Source: Flavipsychrobacter sp. (lineage in GTDB: Bacteria > Bacteroidota > Bacteroidia > Chitinophagales > Chitinophagaceae). From it: a stretch of DNA of 46,031 nt. The notes below the pieces were generated by a model, which was not told the DNA's origin, did no database searches, and saw only the letters and a program-made list of their open reading frames with translations. Positions within the stretch are counted from its first letter, which is position 1. Each line of letters begins with the position of its first letter. The stretch lies in the NCBI GenBank assembly GCA_016786565.1, contig JAEUVY010000079.1, positions 1-46,031 of the forward strand. Direction: 5' to 3'. The position numbers were made by a program, and so were the translations under genes. Below are positions 9,501-19,389 of this stretch, piece by piece.

Positions 9501-12500
9501 CCACTCCGGTTACTACCCCTGCACCAGATACTGTTGCAATAGAAACTGCACTACTGCTCCACACCCCACCTGCAGGCGACGAAGACAATGACGCACTTTC
9601 TCCCTGGCATACAGACCCTGCACCGCTTATAACGGCTGGCAACGGATCGACTGTAACTGACTTTGTAACCGAACACCCGTTTGCTGACGTGTACGTAATA
9701 TTCGCAACACCTGAAGAAACTCCGGTAATCACGCCTGTAGCATCCACGGAAACCACACCGGCATTGCTGCTACTCCAGGTACCTCCTGCTGTAGGACTTG
9801 ACAAAATAACCGACGAGCCCGCGCAAACATTGGCACTACCCGATATCGGCGATGGAAGCGGCAGAACATTTAAAGTGGCAACACGGGCGCAACCGGTCGG
9901 CATGGTATAAGTAAGTGTAGCCACGCCCGCGCTCACACCGGTGGCCGCGCCTGTTGTCATACCTACCGACAGCAGACTACTACCACTCCACGATCCGCCA
10001 CCTGCGGTGTTCGAATATACTTCCGTTGCGCCAACACATATATTTGCAGGACCGGTCACCACCGGTGGAATGGGATCAACGGTCAACATACCCGTAACCC
10101 AACAACCCGTAGGGAGTGTATATGTAACATTGGTTGTTCCGAGAGACATGCCAAGCACGGCCCCCGATACAGCATCGACAACAGCAACTGAAGGAGCGGA
10201 CACACTCCACGTACCTCCCGACAAAGAATTGGTCAGCCCCCCGTAACTTCCTTCACAAACATGCAATGAACCGGTTATAGCCGACGGCAACGGATTAACA
10301 GTGACGGTCGCCAATCGATAGCATCCTGTAGCAAGCGTGTAACTCATTACCGCAGTGCCCACACTCATCGCATTCACTAAACCGGACGAAGACCCGATAC
10401 TTGCAACGAGTATATTACTGCTGCTCCATGTACCACCCGTTGTTGTGCAACTCAAATTCGAAGTGCTGGACAAGCAAACATTAGTAACACCTGTGATCAC
10501 AGCGGGCTGCGGGTTAACGGTCACAGTCTTCACCGAATAACAACCTGATGAAAGAACATAACTGATGGTCACATTACCTGCGCTGATCCCGGTAACACTA
10601 CCCGTAGAAATTGCAGATGCTGCAACCGCCGAATTACTGCTGCTCCACACACCACCCGACACTGTATTGCCGAAGGCAGACACAATGCCCACACATATGT
10701 CAGTCGGTCCTGTTATCGGTGCCAAAGGCTGAACAGTTACAACCTTTGTTGCAACGCAACCGGTCGCCAACTGATAGCTTATTGTAGCTGTGCCGGCTGA
10801 CAGTCCCGAAACGACTCCTGATGCGTCCACGATAGCCACTCCTGTCGCATCACTGCTCCATGTGCCACCCGGAGTAGCATCCGCCAGCGATATTGTTTGT
10901 CCTGCGCATACACTGAATGGCCCTGTCACAGGAGACAGTGGATATACTGTAACAAGCTTCGTTGCCACGCATCCTCCGCCATACCTGTAAGATATCATCG
11001 CTGCACCTGCAGCCAATCCGGTTACCACTCCGCTTAGCGATCCAACACCTGCTACCAACACATTACCGCTTGTCCATGTACCTCCGGCCTGTGCGTTGGT
11101 AAGATTGATAGATTGCCCTACGCATACGCTGTTACTTCCCGTTACAGGCTCCACAGCCGACACCGTTACAAGCGTCATAGACGTGCAACCCGTCGGCAAA
11201 GTATAGGTGATCACAACTGTACCGGGTGCCGCTCCTGACACAACCCCTGAACCGGGGAATACTGTAGCTACAGCGAAATTGCTTGAAGTCCACGTCCCGC
11301 CGGGAACGGAATTATTAAGTGTCGTGCTAAAACCGACACATGTATTATCAATGCCCGTGTTGGGTGCCGTGGGTTGTACCGTCAAGGTTGTAGAAACCGC
11401 ACATCCGATTCCTATTGTGTAAGTTACCGACGTGGTGCCCGCACCTACAGAAGTGATACCGCCCGATGTACTACCTATCGTTGCTACGGCTACGTCGCCA
11501 CCCGACCACACACCACCTGTTGGAGAGGAAGACAATGTTGCCGTATTACCCGCGCATATCGACAACGGCCCTGTTATAGAAGTAGGCAGCGCGTGCACAC
11601 TCACAATTGTAGTAGCGGCACATCCAGCACCCAAAATATACGACACCTCAGTAGTACCCGCATTTAATCCGGTAACAATACCGGAAGTAGAACCAACTGT
11701 TGCAACTGTCGTATTCGACGAAACCCATTCGCCACCCGGAATAATGTTCCCCAATGTGATTGTAGAACCGGCACACACATCTGTAGCGCCGGTAATCGCA
11801 CCCGGAGTTGGATTGACCGTAACACTACGGCTGCGTAAACAACCTGTAGGTAGTGTATAAGACACCGAAACAACGCCCGGCGTCCCTCCGTAAAACACAC
11901 CGCCTCCTGCATCAATACTTCCCACTGCAGGTAAGGATGAAGACCATACCCCACCCGATGGCGTTGCACCAAGCGCAGTCGTCATCCCGATACACGCACG
12001 GGGAATACCGGTGATGATCGACGGCAACGGATCTACCGTTACAACCTTCGTGGTCAGGCATCCGGCACCAATCGTATAAGTGATACCAACCGATCCGGCA
12101 GCCACACCTGTCACCACGCCTGTAGTGGCATCGACTGTGGCTACGCCGGGCGCACTGCTGCTCCAGGTACCACCACTCATAAAAGGATCAGAAAGCATGA
12201 TCTGACTACCCTCACAAACCGTTGACGGACCAAGTACTAATGAAGCGCTCGGACTCACCGTGACAACGATCTGCGAATTGCATCCGGAAGAGAAGGAATA
12301 CGAAATAACTGCAGTACCCGCGCCCACACCTGTCACTACACCACTACTACTACCCACCGTAGCAATTGCCGGAGAAGAAGACACCCAGTTACCACCGGCA
12401 GGCGTGCAAGACAGATTTGTTGTAAATCCTACACAGGCGCTGGCCACTCCGGTCACTGCACCAGGCATAACATTGACAGTAACAATTGACGTTGCCGCAC

Positions 12501-15500
12501 ACCCTATTCCTGATGTATATGATATAACAGATGTTCCGGGGGACACACTTGAGACCATGCCCGTTGCGTCTATTGTTGCTACCGAAGTGTTCGTACTGCT
12601 CCAGATACCTCCGGGAACTGCATTACTCAACGCAGTAGAACTTCCATTACAGACTGACAAACCGCCCGTGATACCAGCAGGCATACCGTTTACTGTCATA
12701 CCGGTGGTAGCCGCACAGCCGGTAGGTGGCGTGTACGTTATAACCGCAGTACCGGTCGCAATACCGGTCACGACACCTGAACTCGCGGAGACACCGGCAA
12801 CCCCGGGAACCGAACTGGTCCAGACACCACCGGAAACCGCCGACGTAAGTGAAACAGTTGACCCGACACATAAGCTGGTACTACCTGAGATAGCGGCAGG
12901 CAACGTCTGTACGGTAACAACCCTGGTCACTGCACAGCCGGACGAAGTACTATAACTGATGGTGGCAATGCCGGGTGCAATACCCGTCACAACACCGGTT
13001 GAGGAATTCACAATTGCAGTCGATATATTACCGCTGGTCCACACACCACCCGGAGTTGCATTAGACAAAGTGGTACTGAATGTCGGACATACTGACGCCG
13101 TGCCGGTGATCGCCGCCGGCGCCGGACTCACTGTCACTATTCTGGTTGTTATACAACCGCCCGGCATCACATAAGTTATTATTGAGGTGCCGGAGCTATA
13201 TCCTACTGCCATACCTGATGTAGCGCCGATGCCGGCAACTGCCGTATTACTGCTACTCCATGTGCCACCCGAAACTGTGTTACTCAACACCGAAACTGCG
13301 CCTATGCAAATTGCCGCATTCCCTGTGATCGGAGCCACCGTAACGACAGTGATAGGCATAGTGCTGAAACAACCTGTCGGCAGTGTGTAGGTGATGACGG
13401 CTGTACCTGCAGTAACAGGAGTAACCAATCCGGTTGTGGCATTCACCACCGCAACGCCCGGAGATGTTGTACTACTCCAGTTTCCGCCGGTTGTGGCATT
13501 ACTAAGCGTAACAGGCACACCCACACAAGTCGACGAAGTACCGGTAATTGCCGGTGGCAGAGGCACAACTGTCAGTGTCCTTGTAATACTGCAACCAATA
13601 CCTATGGTATACGTAATGGTGGTCGTTCCAAGCGCCAACCCCGACACCAACCCTCCGCCATCCACTGTACCTACCGATGGGTTGCTACTACTCCATGTTC
13701 CACCACCGGTAGTTGTAGATAATACCGAGGTGCTGCCAAGGCAAACATTCCCAGGGCCTGTGATTGCTCCGGGAAGCGCATGCACGGTGAGCACCGTAGT
13801 CGCCAGACACCCTGTTGGCAGTGTGTAAGTGATATTTGTTGTACCCGCAGCAATACCATTAACAAGACCTGAAGATGGATTAATAGCTCCTACGAAGCTG
13901 TTGCTGCTGCTCCAGTTTCCACCTGACGGCGAACTTAACATCGTTCCGCTAAGGCCCTGACATATAGCAGGGGGACCTGAGATCGAAACAGGCAGTGGAT
14001 TCACAACAATATTCTTGGTAACGAAACAACCCGTCGAAAGCAGATAAGAAATCGTCGCAGAACCTGCCGATATGCCCGACACAACCCCACCACTATTCAC
14101 CGTTGCCACCGCAGTATTGCTGCTCAGCCACACACCGCCACCCACAATATTTGAGTAGCCGGTCGTTTGTCCCACACAAACCGATCCATTGCCTACGATC
14201 GCTGATGGAGTAAGTACAATATTCACAACAGCAGTGTCAAAGCAGCCTGTGGATAGCGAGTAACTAACTATCGCTATTCCATACACAAAACCCGACGCAA
14301 CACCGGTTGTTGCCCCTATCGATAACATTGTCGTGTTACTACTGCTCCATGTACCTCCGGTAGTAGTGGTTGAGTAAGTCACAGGTGCCGCAAGACAAAC
14401 AGACGTTGGCCCGGTAACGGGAGCCGGAACAGGATTAACGGTCACAACTCTACTCGCAAAACAGCCAAGCGGCAAGACATAAGAAATGCTTGCAGTTCCC
14501 GCGCCCACACCTGTCAATACTCCCAACGAACTGACGGTAGCGACAGAAGGACTACCCGACACCCAGCTACCTCCGACCGTAATATCAGTAAGCAGAATTG
14601 TGTAACCGGCGCACACACTAGAAGGTCCAGCAATAGCCGAAGGAAGGCTCGTCACATTAAGCGCCATTGTCGTGTAGCAACCCGTAGGAAGCGTATAGGT
14701 AATGACGGCCCCGCCACCTGCAACACCATAAACCGACCCACTAGAAGAACCTATTGTTGCCACCGCAACAGTACTGCTCGTCCAGGTACCGCCACTCCAT
14801 CCCGGTGACGACAATGTTGCCGTTGATGCCTGACAGATATTGTTTGGACCGGCTATTGCACCCGGTATCGGATTCACCGTTATCACCTTCGTTGCCGGAC
14901 ATCCTGTTGGCAGAATGTAGCTGATTGTTGTCGTTCCTGCACTGACACCGGAAACGACTCCCGTGGCACTTCCAACTATCGCGATACCCACATCGGCCGA
15001 CGACCATGTACCTCCCGCGGTTGCATTAGAAACCGCCATTATACCACCTTCACAAACATTCGAAGGTCCCACCACCGCGGTAGGAAGTGGATTCACAACC
15101 GCTATCGCCGTAGTGAAACAACCCGTAGGCAGCACATAACTCACGGTCGACATACCAAGCCCCACCCCACTCAAGAGACCACTTGCAGAACCTATCGTTG
15201 CTACCGAAGTGGAGCTGCTGCTCCACGTTCCGCCTGGTGTTGCATTAGCAAGTGCAGATGTAGATCCGAGACAAACATTGAGATTGCCGGAAATAGAGGC
15301 TGGCAACGGTTGCACAGTCACTGTCATTGCAGCATAACAACCGCTGGACATAATATAAGATACAGCAACCGTCCCTGTCAAAAGTCCGTTGACTACACCG
15401 CCGCTCACTGTTGCTACAGACGGATTGCTGCTGCTCCACGCACCACCTGCCGTAGCATTTGAAAGAGTGGTGGAAGCCCCTAAACACACACCCGAAGATC

Positions 15501-18500
15501 CCGTGATAGCCGCCGGAGTCTGGTTAACAGTAAGCAACTTTATGGCATAGCAACCCGTTGGCAGCATATAGCTGATCACCGGATTACCCGGCGCAACACC
15601 TGTCACATCTCCCGAACCCGACACAGTAGCAAGCGCGGTATTACTACTGCTCCACGTGCCTCCCATTGAAGACGTAGCTACCACAATTGTCGATCCGGTA
15701 CATACACTCGTACTACCTGTTATGGATGCCGGTATGGTATTGATCGTCGCCACAGCTGTAGTGAAACAACCCGTCGGCAACGTATAAGTAATGACCGCTG
15801 TTCCTGCAGTACCACCGGTAACGACACCCGACGATGACCCTATCGCAGCGATCGATGTATTACTACTTGACCACGTGCCACCCGCCGGCGCACTGCTCAA
15901 TGTTCCCGCGGCTCCCTGGCAACCCGCCAATGCTCCGGTTATCGCATCAGGCAGCGGGTTCACCGTAACTACGCGAGATGAGAAACAGGTCGTTGGCAAC
16001 ATATAAAAGATAGTCGCCGTTCCTGCCGCGCCACCCGTCACAGTACCGCCCGCCACACCTGCCACAGATGTAGCCGAGCTCGACCATGTACCACCAGCCG
16101 TTGCATTGCTGAGAACCGTTGTGCTACCGGAACAAAGCACTGCCGATCCTGTTATCGCAGCGGGAGGCGGATTTACCGTCACCGTCGCAGTCTTGAAACA
16201 ACCGGTGGCAGCAGTATAGGTGATAACACAAGTACCGGCACCCACGCCCGTCACAACACCCGAACTCGCCCCCACTCCCGCTACGGAAGCGTTACTGCTG
16301 GACCAGAAGCCACCCGCCGTTGGGCAGCTAAGTGTAATGTTGCCACCCACACATACGGCCGATGGCCCGGAAATATCAGCAGGCAATGTGTTCACGGTAA
16401 TGATCTTCGTTGTCGTACAACCTGTGCCCAATGTGTAGGTAACAGTTGTTGTACCTACTGTAACAGGTGTTAACTCGCCTGTGGTTGTATTTACTGTGGC
16501 AACAGTTGGTGTACTACTTGTCCAGGTACCGCCCGTTGCACTATTACCCAATGCCAACGTATAGCCGAGGCAAGCATTTGAGGAGCCTGTTATCGGTCCC
16601 AACGGATTTACCGTTACGTTCTTTACAGAAAAACAACCTGTAGTTGTCCGTATAAATGAGATCGGAGCAACACCCCCACTCACCCCGGTAACTATCCCAC
16701 TCGCTGAACCCACAGTCGCGATCGAAGTGCTTCCTGAAGCCCAGGTGCCGCCACCTGTACTATTGGTCAATGTTATCGTTTGGGTTGCACACACAACACC
16801 CGGCCCTGTCGATGCAGCCGGCAGTGGTTGCACAGTCACTACCGCCGTTGTGGTGCAGCTTCCGCCCAGCGAATAGGTAATGTTTGCCGTACCCAGTGTT
16901 GATCCGGTAACCACACCTGTCGTGTAAGCAACCGGAGCTGTCGATGTATTACTACTGGTCCATGTGCCGCCTGTGGTAGCGCTGGCCAGTGTTGTCGTGT
17001 ATCCGAGACACGCATTCAGATTTCCTGTAATCGCCGCCGGCGTTGTATTGACGGTAACTACCACCACAGTGGCACAACTACTACCCGCCACATAGCTGAT
17101 ACTGGCCGTGCCCACCGCAACACCCGTTACCACACCCGTTGCAGAACCAACTGTCGCGATCGATGGATTCGCACTTACCCAACTCCCTCCTGCCGACGCA
17201 TTGGTGAGCGTAGTGCTCGTACCCACACATACATTCAGTCCGCCCGATGTGGCACCCGGTTCAGGGTTCACTGTGACGGTACTCGTGGCACTTGCCTGAC
17301 ACGCACCAAATGTTGCTGTCGCGGTATATACAAACGTCGTTGGCGTGGACACCGTTGTCGGATATACATATACTGTATTGGTCTGCGTACCCGCTGTGTA
17401 AGGCGTGGTCAGTGTGGAGTTGGTGAATAGATCCGTCACCGGCGACCATGTAGGTGTCACCACTGCCGGCACACCCGTTATCATCACATTATCTATAGCC
17501 CAATAGTAACCGAACGTCGACTTATAGTAGAACCGCAGCTTCACGTTCGATGAACCGAGGAACGAGTTGAGCGAGAACGTCTGTGTCACAAAAGACATCT
17601 TCGACCCTATCGTAGCACCCACAAAGTTATTCAAGGCCGTCCAGGTAGTACCGCCATTGGTCGACACATCGACATTCACGTTCACGTCGCCTGTTGGCCA
17701 GTAGTCATATGCGTGCTGAAACGACAACGTGGCCGCCGAATACTCTGCCAAAGAAAATACCGGCGACATGAGCCTTGTCGACAGTGTTGACGACGAGCCC
17801 GATGTATCGGCATTCGCCATCACGAACGTACTATGGTCGGGACTGCGGTACCACCCCTGTTCATTTAGATAACTATCCGCGCATGCCTTCCATTCTGCCC
17901 CCGTCAATATGTTAACGCTACCTATCGTATCCACCGTCCATGTACCCAGACCCGAATTGAAGTTCTGGTTCATGATGGTGGATGATGCAGGCGAACCCGT
18001 TGCCGTGAGTGCCAAACTTGTATTGTTGCAGATGGTACTCACCGTTGGCGTAAGCACGGGCGCAAACGGCGGGTTGTTTACATATATGGTCTTCACCGCG
18101 GCACAACCACCCGCTGTATAAGAGATATTGGCAGTACCCGCAGCTACTCCTGTTACTACGCCACTGGTATTCACGGTACCCACCGCCGTGTTGGAACTGC
18201 TCCACGCACCACCAGTTGATGTTGTGGACAGCGTAGTAGTGGTGGTGGGGCAAACCGAGTTGGTACCCGTTATTGCCGCAGGTGCAGTGAGCACCGTGGC
18301 TGTAATGGTATTTGAATAGACCGGATTGGCCACCAGACAACCTACGCTGCTCAACATCCTGCAGGACACCGTGTTACCCGATGCCAGACTGTTGTTGGAG
18401 TAGCTGGCGCCTATATATACATCTGTACCATTCAGCACCCAGGTATAAGTAGGCGTGCCACCATTGGTTGCCGTTGGCGTGAAAGTCACATTTGTACCGG

Positions 18501-19056
18501 GGCAAAAGGCACCTGACGGACTGGCCGCTACAGATACCGTTGCCGTAACCGGCGACGTGATAGACAAGGAACCGAAGCTGGTGCCGCTACTACCTGTGGT
18601 GATGCCCGCCACACCGGTTGCCACCGATGCCCTGATGGCGCCCGCGGAAGACGATGTAGTTGCCGGCTGCACCTGCAGACCTGATATCGTTACCTGATCG
18701 GCGCCGTTATTATTCGCAACGGTCACATTTATGGTCAGCGAGGTGGCCGAAATCGTACCCGAAACCCCGGTGATGTTGGAACCCGTTATATAGGTAATGG
18801 ACGGAAGCGTAGTGTTGAACAGCCAACCCGCAGGTGCATTCAAAACAATGACCGATGTTCCTATGCTGAAATCGGCAACCGCCCCCTCGGTGATCTGGAT
18901 GGCCCCAAGCGTAGTGAACGCAGGTGCGCTGCCCGTAACTGCCTTGTTGCTGCAAATATTGGTTCCTCCCGTGGCGGCCGTTATAGACACGGCGGCCCGC
19001 GCTGTGACAGCGATAAGACAAAGAAGTAACAATACAGAGACCAGCCTCTTGTACAT
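6556..19056 (-). CDS. Giant secreted protein with about 44 Big_2 Ig-like repeats, cleaved-adhesin/MAM-like module and T9SS sorting domain
   Basis: The frame extends to a GTG at 19095, but the ATG at 19056 directly precedes a good signal peptide (MYKRLVSVLLLLCLIAVTARA), giving about 4,166 residues. In order: an N-terminal region; an Ig-like module (NGGTPTYTWVLNG); one Big_2 repeat; a jelly-roll module with NFNSGLGTWTV and YYWAIDNVMITG (coding bases about 17480-17975), resembling cleaved-adhesin/MAM domains; 43 tandem Big_2 repeats of about 72 residues (bases about 7895-17250); three more Ig-like modules (Y/FxWxxNG); and a T9SS type A domain starting IRLYPNPNDGSFVLSG. A typical repeat reads ITGxxxVCxGxTxxLSNATxGG, then WSSSNxSVATV, GVVTGVxAGTAxISYTLPTGC and VTVNPLPA. 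Nearly every repeat has two Cys, compatible with one disulfide per domain. It is probably an extended surface adhesin or matrix protein; the ligand is unknown. Confidence 0.93.
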   Translation of the reverse strand: MYKRLVSVLLLLCLIAVTARAAVSITAATGGTNICSNKAVTGSAPAFTTLGAIQITEGAVADFSIGTSVIVLNAPAGWLFNTTLPSITYITGSNITGVSGTISATSLTINVTVANNNGADQVTISGLQVQPATTSSSAGAIRASVATGVAGITTGSSGTSFGSLSITSPVTATVSVAASPSGAFCPGTNVTFTPTATNGGTPTYTWVLNGTDVYIGASYSNNSLASGNTVSCRMLSSVGCLVANPVYSNTITATVLTAPAAITGTNSVCPTTTTTLSTTSTGGAWSSSNTAVGTVNTSGVVTGVAAGTANISYTAGGCAAVKTIYVNNPPFAPVLTPTVSTICNNTSLALTATGSPASSTIMNQNFNSGLGTWTVDTIGSVNILTGAEWKACADSYLNEQGWYRSPDHSTFVMANADTSGSSSTLSTRLMSPVFSLAEYSAATLSFQHAYDYWPTGDVNVNVDVSTNGGTTWTALNNFVGATIGSKMSFVTQTFSLNSFLGSSNVKLRFYYKSTFGYYWAIDNVMITGVPAVVTPTWSPVTDLFTNSTLTTPYTAGTQTNTVYVYPTTVSTPTTFVYTATATFGACQASATSTVTVNPEPGATSGGLNVCVGTSTTLTNASAGGSWVSANPSIATVGSATGVVTGVAVGTASISYVAGSSCATVVVVTVNTTPAAITGNLNACLGYTTTLASATTGGTWTSSNTSTAPVAYTTGVVTGSTLGTANITYSLGGSCTTTAVVTVQPLPAASTGPGVVCATQTITLTNSTGGGTWASGSTSIATVGSASGIVTGVSGGVAPISFIRTTTGCFSVKNVTVNPLGPITGSSNACLGYTLALGNSATGGTWTSSTPTVATVNTTTGELTPVTVGTTTVTYTLGTGCTTTKIITVNTLPADISGPSAVCVGGNITLSCPTAGGFWSSSNASVAGVGASSGVVTGVGAGTCVITYTAATGCFKTATVTVNPPPAAITGSAVLCSGSTTVLSNATAGGTWSSSATSVAGVAGGTVTGGAAGTATIFYMLPTTCFSSRVVTVNPLPDAITGALAGCQGAAGTLSSAPAGGTWSSSNTSIAAIGSSSGVVTGGTAGTAVITYTLPTGCFTTAVATINTIPASITGSTSVCTGSTIVVATSSMGGTWSSSNTALATVSGSGDVTGVAPGNPVISYMLPTGCYAIKLLTVNQTPAAITGSSGVCLGASTTLSNATAGGAWSSSNPSVATVSGGVVNGLLTGTVAVSYIMSSGCYAAMTVTVQPLPASISGNLNVCLGSTSALANATPGGTWSSSSTSVATIGSASGLLSGVGLGMSTVSYVLPTGCFTTAIAVVNPLPTAVVGPSNVCEGGIMAVSNATAGGTWSSADVGIAIVGSATGVVSGVSAGTTTISYILPTGCPATKVITVNPIPGAIAGPNNICQASTATLSSPGWSGGTWTSSTVAVATIGSSSGSVYGVAGGGAVITYTLPTGCYTTMALNVTSLPSAIAGPSSVCAGYTILLTDITVGGSWVSGSPSVATVSSLGVLTGVGAGTASISYVLPLGCFASRVVTVNPVPAPVTGPTSVCLAAPVTYSTTTTGGTWSSSNTTMLSIGATTGVASGFVYGIAIVSYSLSTGCFDTAVVNIVLTPSAIVGNGSVCVGQTTGYSNIVGGGVWLSSNTAVATVNSGGVVSGISAGSATISYLLSTGCFVTKNIVVNPLPVSISGPPAICQGLSGTMLSSPSGGNWSSSNSFVGAINPSSGLVNGIAAGTTNITYTLPTGCLATTVLTVHALPGAITGPGNVCLGSTSVLSTTTGGGTWSSSNPSVGTVDGGGLVSGLALGTTTITYTIGIGCSITRTLTVVPLPPAITGTSSTCVGVPVTLSNATTGGNWSSTTSPGVAVVNATTGLVTPVTAGTAVITYTLPTGCFSTMPITVVTVAPITGNAAICIGAVSVLSNTVSGGTWSSSNTAVAGIGATSGMAVGYSSGTSIITYVMPGGCITTRIVTVSPAPAAITGTASVCPTFSTTLSNATPGGVWTSGNISTAIVNSSTGVVTGIAPGIATISYSTSSGCAVTRVVTVQTLPAAISGSTSLCVGSTVSLTSAVSGGVWTSSVPGVAGVSASSGVVTGIATGTAVITYTPPTGCAATTGMTVNGMPAGITGGLSVCNGSSTALSNAVPGGIWSSTNTSVATIDATGMVSSVSPGTSVISYTSGIGCAATSIVTVNVMPGAVTGVASACVGFTTNLSCTPAGGNWVSSSPAIATVGSSSGVVTGVGAGTAVISYSFSSGCNSQIVVTVSPSASLVLGPSTVCEGSQIMLSDPFMSGGTWSSSAPGVATVDATTGVVTGVAAGSVGITYTIGAGCLTTKVVTVDPLPSIITGIPRACIGMTTALGATPSGGVWSSSLPAVGSIDAGGGVFYGGTPGVVSVSYTLPTGCLRSRSVTVNPTPGAITGATDVCAGSTITLGNIIPGGEWVSSNTTVATVGSTSGIVTGLNAGTTEVSYILGAGCAATTIVSVHALPTSITGPLSICAGNTATLSSSPTGGVWSGGDVAVATIGSTSGGITSVGAGTTSVTYTIGIGCAVSTTLTVQPTAPNTGIDNTCVGFSTTLNNSVPGGTWTSSNFAVATVFPGSGVVSGAAPGTVVITYTLPTGCTSMTLVTVSAVEPVTGSNSVCVGQSINLTNAQAGGTWTSGNVLVAGVGSLSGVVTGLAAGAAMISYRYGGGCVATKLVTVYPLSPVTGPFSVCAGQTISLADATPGGTWSSDATGVAIVDASGVVSGLSAGTATISYQLATGCVATKVVTVQPLAPITGPTDICVGIVSAFGNTVSGGVWSSSNSAVAASAISTGSVTGISAGNVTISYVLSSGCYSVKTVTVNPQPAVITGVTNVCLSSTSNLSCTTTGGTWSSSNILVASIGSSSGLVNAMSVGTAVMSYTLATGCYRLATVTVNPLPSAITGSLHVCEGSYGGLTNSLSGGTWSVSAPSVAVVDAVSGAVLGMSLGTTNVTYTLPTGCWVTGMLTVDPIPPVVTGPANICVGATEVYSNTAGGGSWSGSSLLSVGMTTGAATGVSAGVATLTYTMPTGCARVATLNVLPLPSPISGSANVCAGSSVILSSPTAGGTWSSSNAGVVSVDATGVITGVSSGVANITYTSANGCSVTKSVTVDPLPAVISGAGSVCQGESASLSSSPAGGVWSSSAVSIATVSGAGVVTGVGAGTANVTYMLPTGCFRTFLITVNPLPSVIIGGAVVCTGQILSLSNSTSGGVWSSDNTSVATVGAGTGDVTGVAAGSATISYSLSTGCVRSVIVTVNPSPLPVTGPSQVCAGQTITLADATPGGTWSSGTTTVAGISSAGVLSGVAAGTSVVSYTLANGCRAMAIVTVNPVPPSITGSTNLCPSTSVTLSNTMTGGTWSSTYTSVVSVDATTGVVSGLASGMAVVTYTMPTGCKTTIVLFVDAPPAPITGVASACQGGSSMLSDVTPSGFWSSSSPSVASVGFSTGSVVAGAAGTAVISYTLPTGCFATRIFTTNAVPPTITGPSIACVSNVTVLSNTMAGGVWSSSNLAVATIGSSTGVVTGVSLGTVVMSYGMPSGCGTSAVITVYAPPAAITGGTHICQGATTVLSSSTSGGTWTSSNPSIATVTGSGAVNGVGSGAVTISYTLFTGCYSVAVVTVDPLLPTTGSNVVCAGDTVVFANAVPGGVWSSSTIGVATVNPFGAVHGVAPGVAIISYNLPSGCLATKSITVNQLPATHLVTGGGAFCIGGTGVAVGLNGSVAGFSYTLFNGVTPVVTLTGTGAPLNFGLQTIGGTYGVFAINTSTGCSRSMLSTVVVTPVAYAPAGVSIVSSFGDTICNGTSVTFVPIPYLGGSAPVYQWSVNGSVVAGSTSMTYTPADGDTVTCRMTSSAGCAVPNVATAGIRMTALPVVVPAVITSVTPNDSVCVGTSVTFTATSVNGGTSPVFMWKRNGVEVGTGAGYTYTPTDGDVVYCRMAANSRCRTTDTANGIAVPMTVLPYNTPTVAINATPGLVIVGGQEVTFSAVVSNGGVAPSYQWKVNGGAVAGATNATYVSSTLSNGDTVSCTVVSGGLCGGIAASGKVVVTVNQVGVSDPGMSNGAIRLYPNPNDGSFVLSGSLAGAGETSLTITNVLGQQVWSDQWEVKQPLLNKRIKVGKELANGMYLLTVTQNGNSHIVHFVIVK
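7895..17250 (-). repeat. Coding tandem array of 43 diverged units of about 218 bp (Big_2 domains)
   Basis: By direct reading of the translation, 43 consecutive units of about 70-75 residues run without interruption, each with the order ITG...C...GGxW...SSxxxVA...GxVxG...G...ISYxxxxGC...VTVxPxP. A further copy lies upstream, before the jelly-roll module (about bases 18070-18285). Units are clearly related but diverged at both protein and DNA level, so this is an old, non-homogenised array rather than a recent expansion. The count is by eye and may be off by one. Confidence 0.9.
17480..17975 (-). other. Cleaved-adhesin/MAM-like domain coding segment inside the giant gene
   Basis: This non-repeat insertion separates Big_2 repeat 1 from the main array. 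Visible features are NFNSGLGTWTV at its start, then SPVFSLAEYSAATLSFQHAYDY, VDVSTNGGTTWTALNNF, VKLRFYYKSTFGYYWAIDNV and MITG at its end. These are the strand patterns of the jelly-roll beta-sandwich found in cleaved-adhesin and MAM-type domains. It is the only module in the protein likely to bind a specific ligand, and its place near the N-terminus would be at the tip of a C-terminally anchored fibre. Confidence 0.65.
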
Positions 19057-19169
19057 TTCCGGATCTATGATTGCAATGCGCGCCATTTCCGGCACACTGC
19101 GTTAACAATTACGGCAAACTACACCCTGGCCCCGGTCAAGGGGACCGGGAAATCAATTTACCGCTCTTA

Positions 19170-19177
19170 CAAATATA
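19170..19177 (-). promoter_or_regulatory. Candidate -7 box of the giant gene promoter
   Basis: The minus strand reads TATATTTG, an exact TAnnTTTG match, about 114 bases upstream of the chosen ATG at 19056. A TTG lies 23 bases further upstream (19201-19203), longer than the preferred 19. It implies a leader of about 105 nt. Confidence 0.4.
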
Positions 19178-19389
19178 ATAAATTACCCGAAACATAATAC
19201 CAAAGCCCCTCACATACACTTTTAAAACTAAAAACCGCCTTTCCCGGGAATCAGCCGCCCCACAACCCGATCATATTAAATTTTCTCAACCACACATTAC
19301 CCCTTCCCTAAATCCCACCCCTGACACCGTCATATTAAATTAATATAATAACTGTTTCGAAATCCGAAACTTTTTCCTGACATTTGTAG

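Noticed and set aside
9689..13828. Series of plus-strand open frames of 60-230 codons opposite to the giant gene
   Set aside because: They recur with the 218-bp repeat period and have similar low-complexity Pro/Thr/Val translations, which is what the complement of the Ig repeats gives.
7895..17250. CRISPR-like periodicity
   Set aside because: Units are about 218 bp, in frame, diverged and fully coding; there are no short identical repeats with unique spacers and no cas genes.
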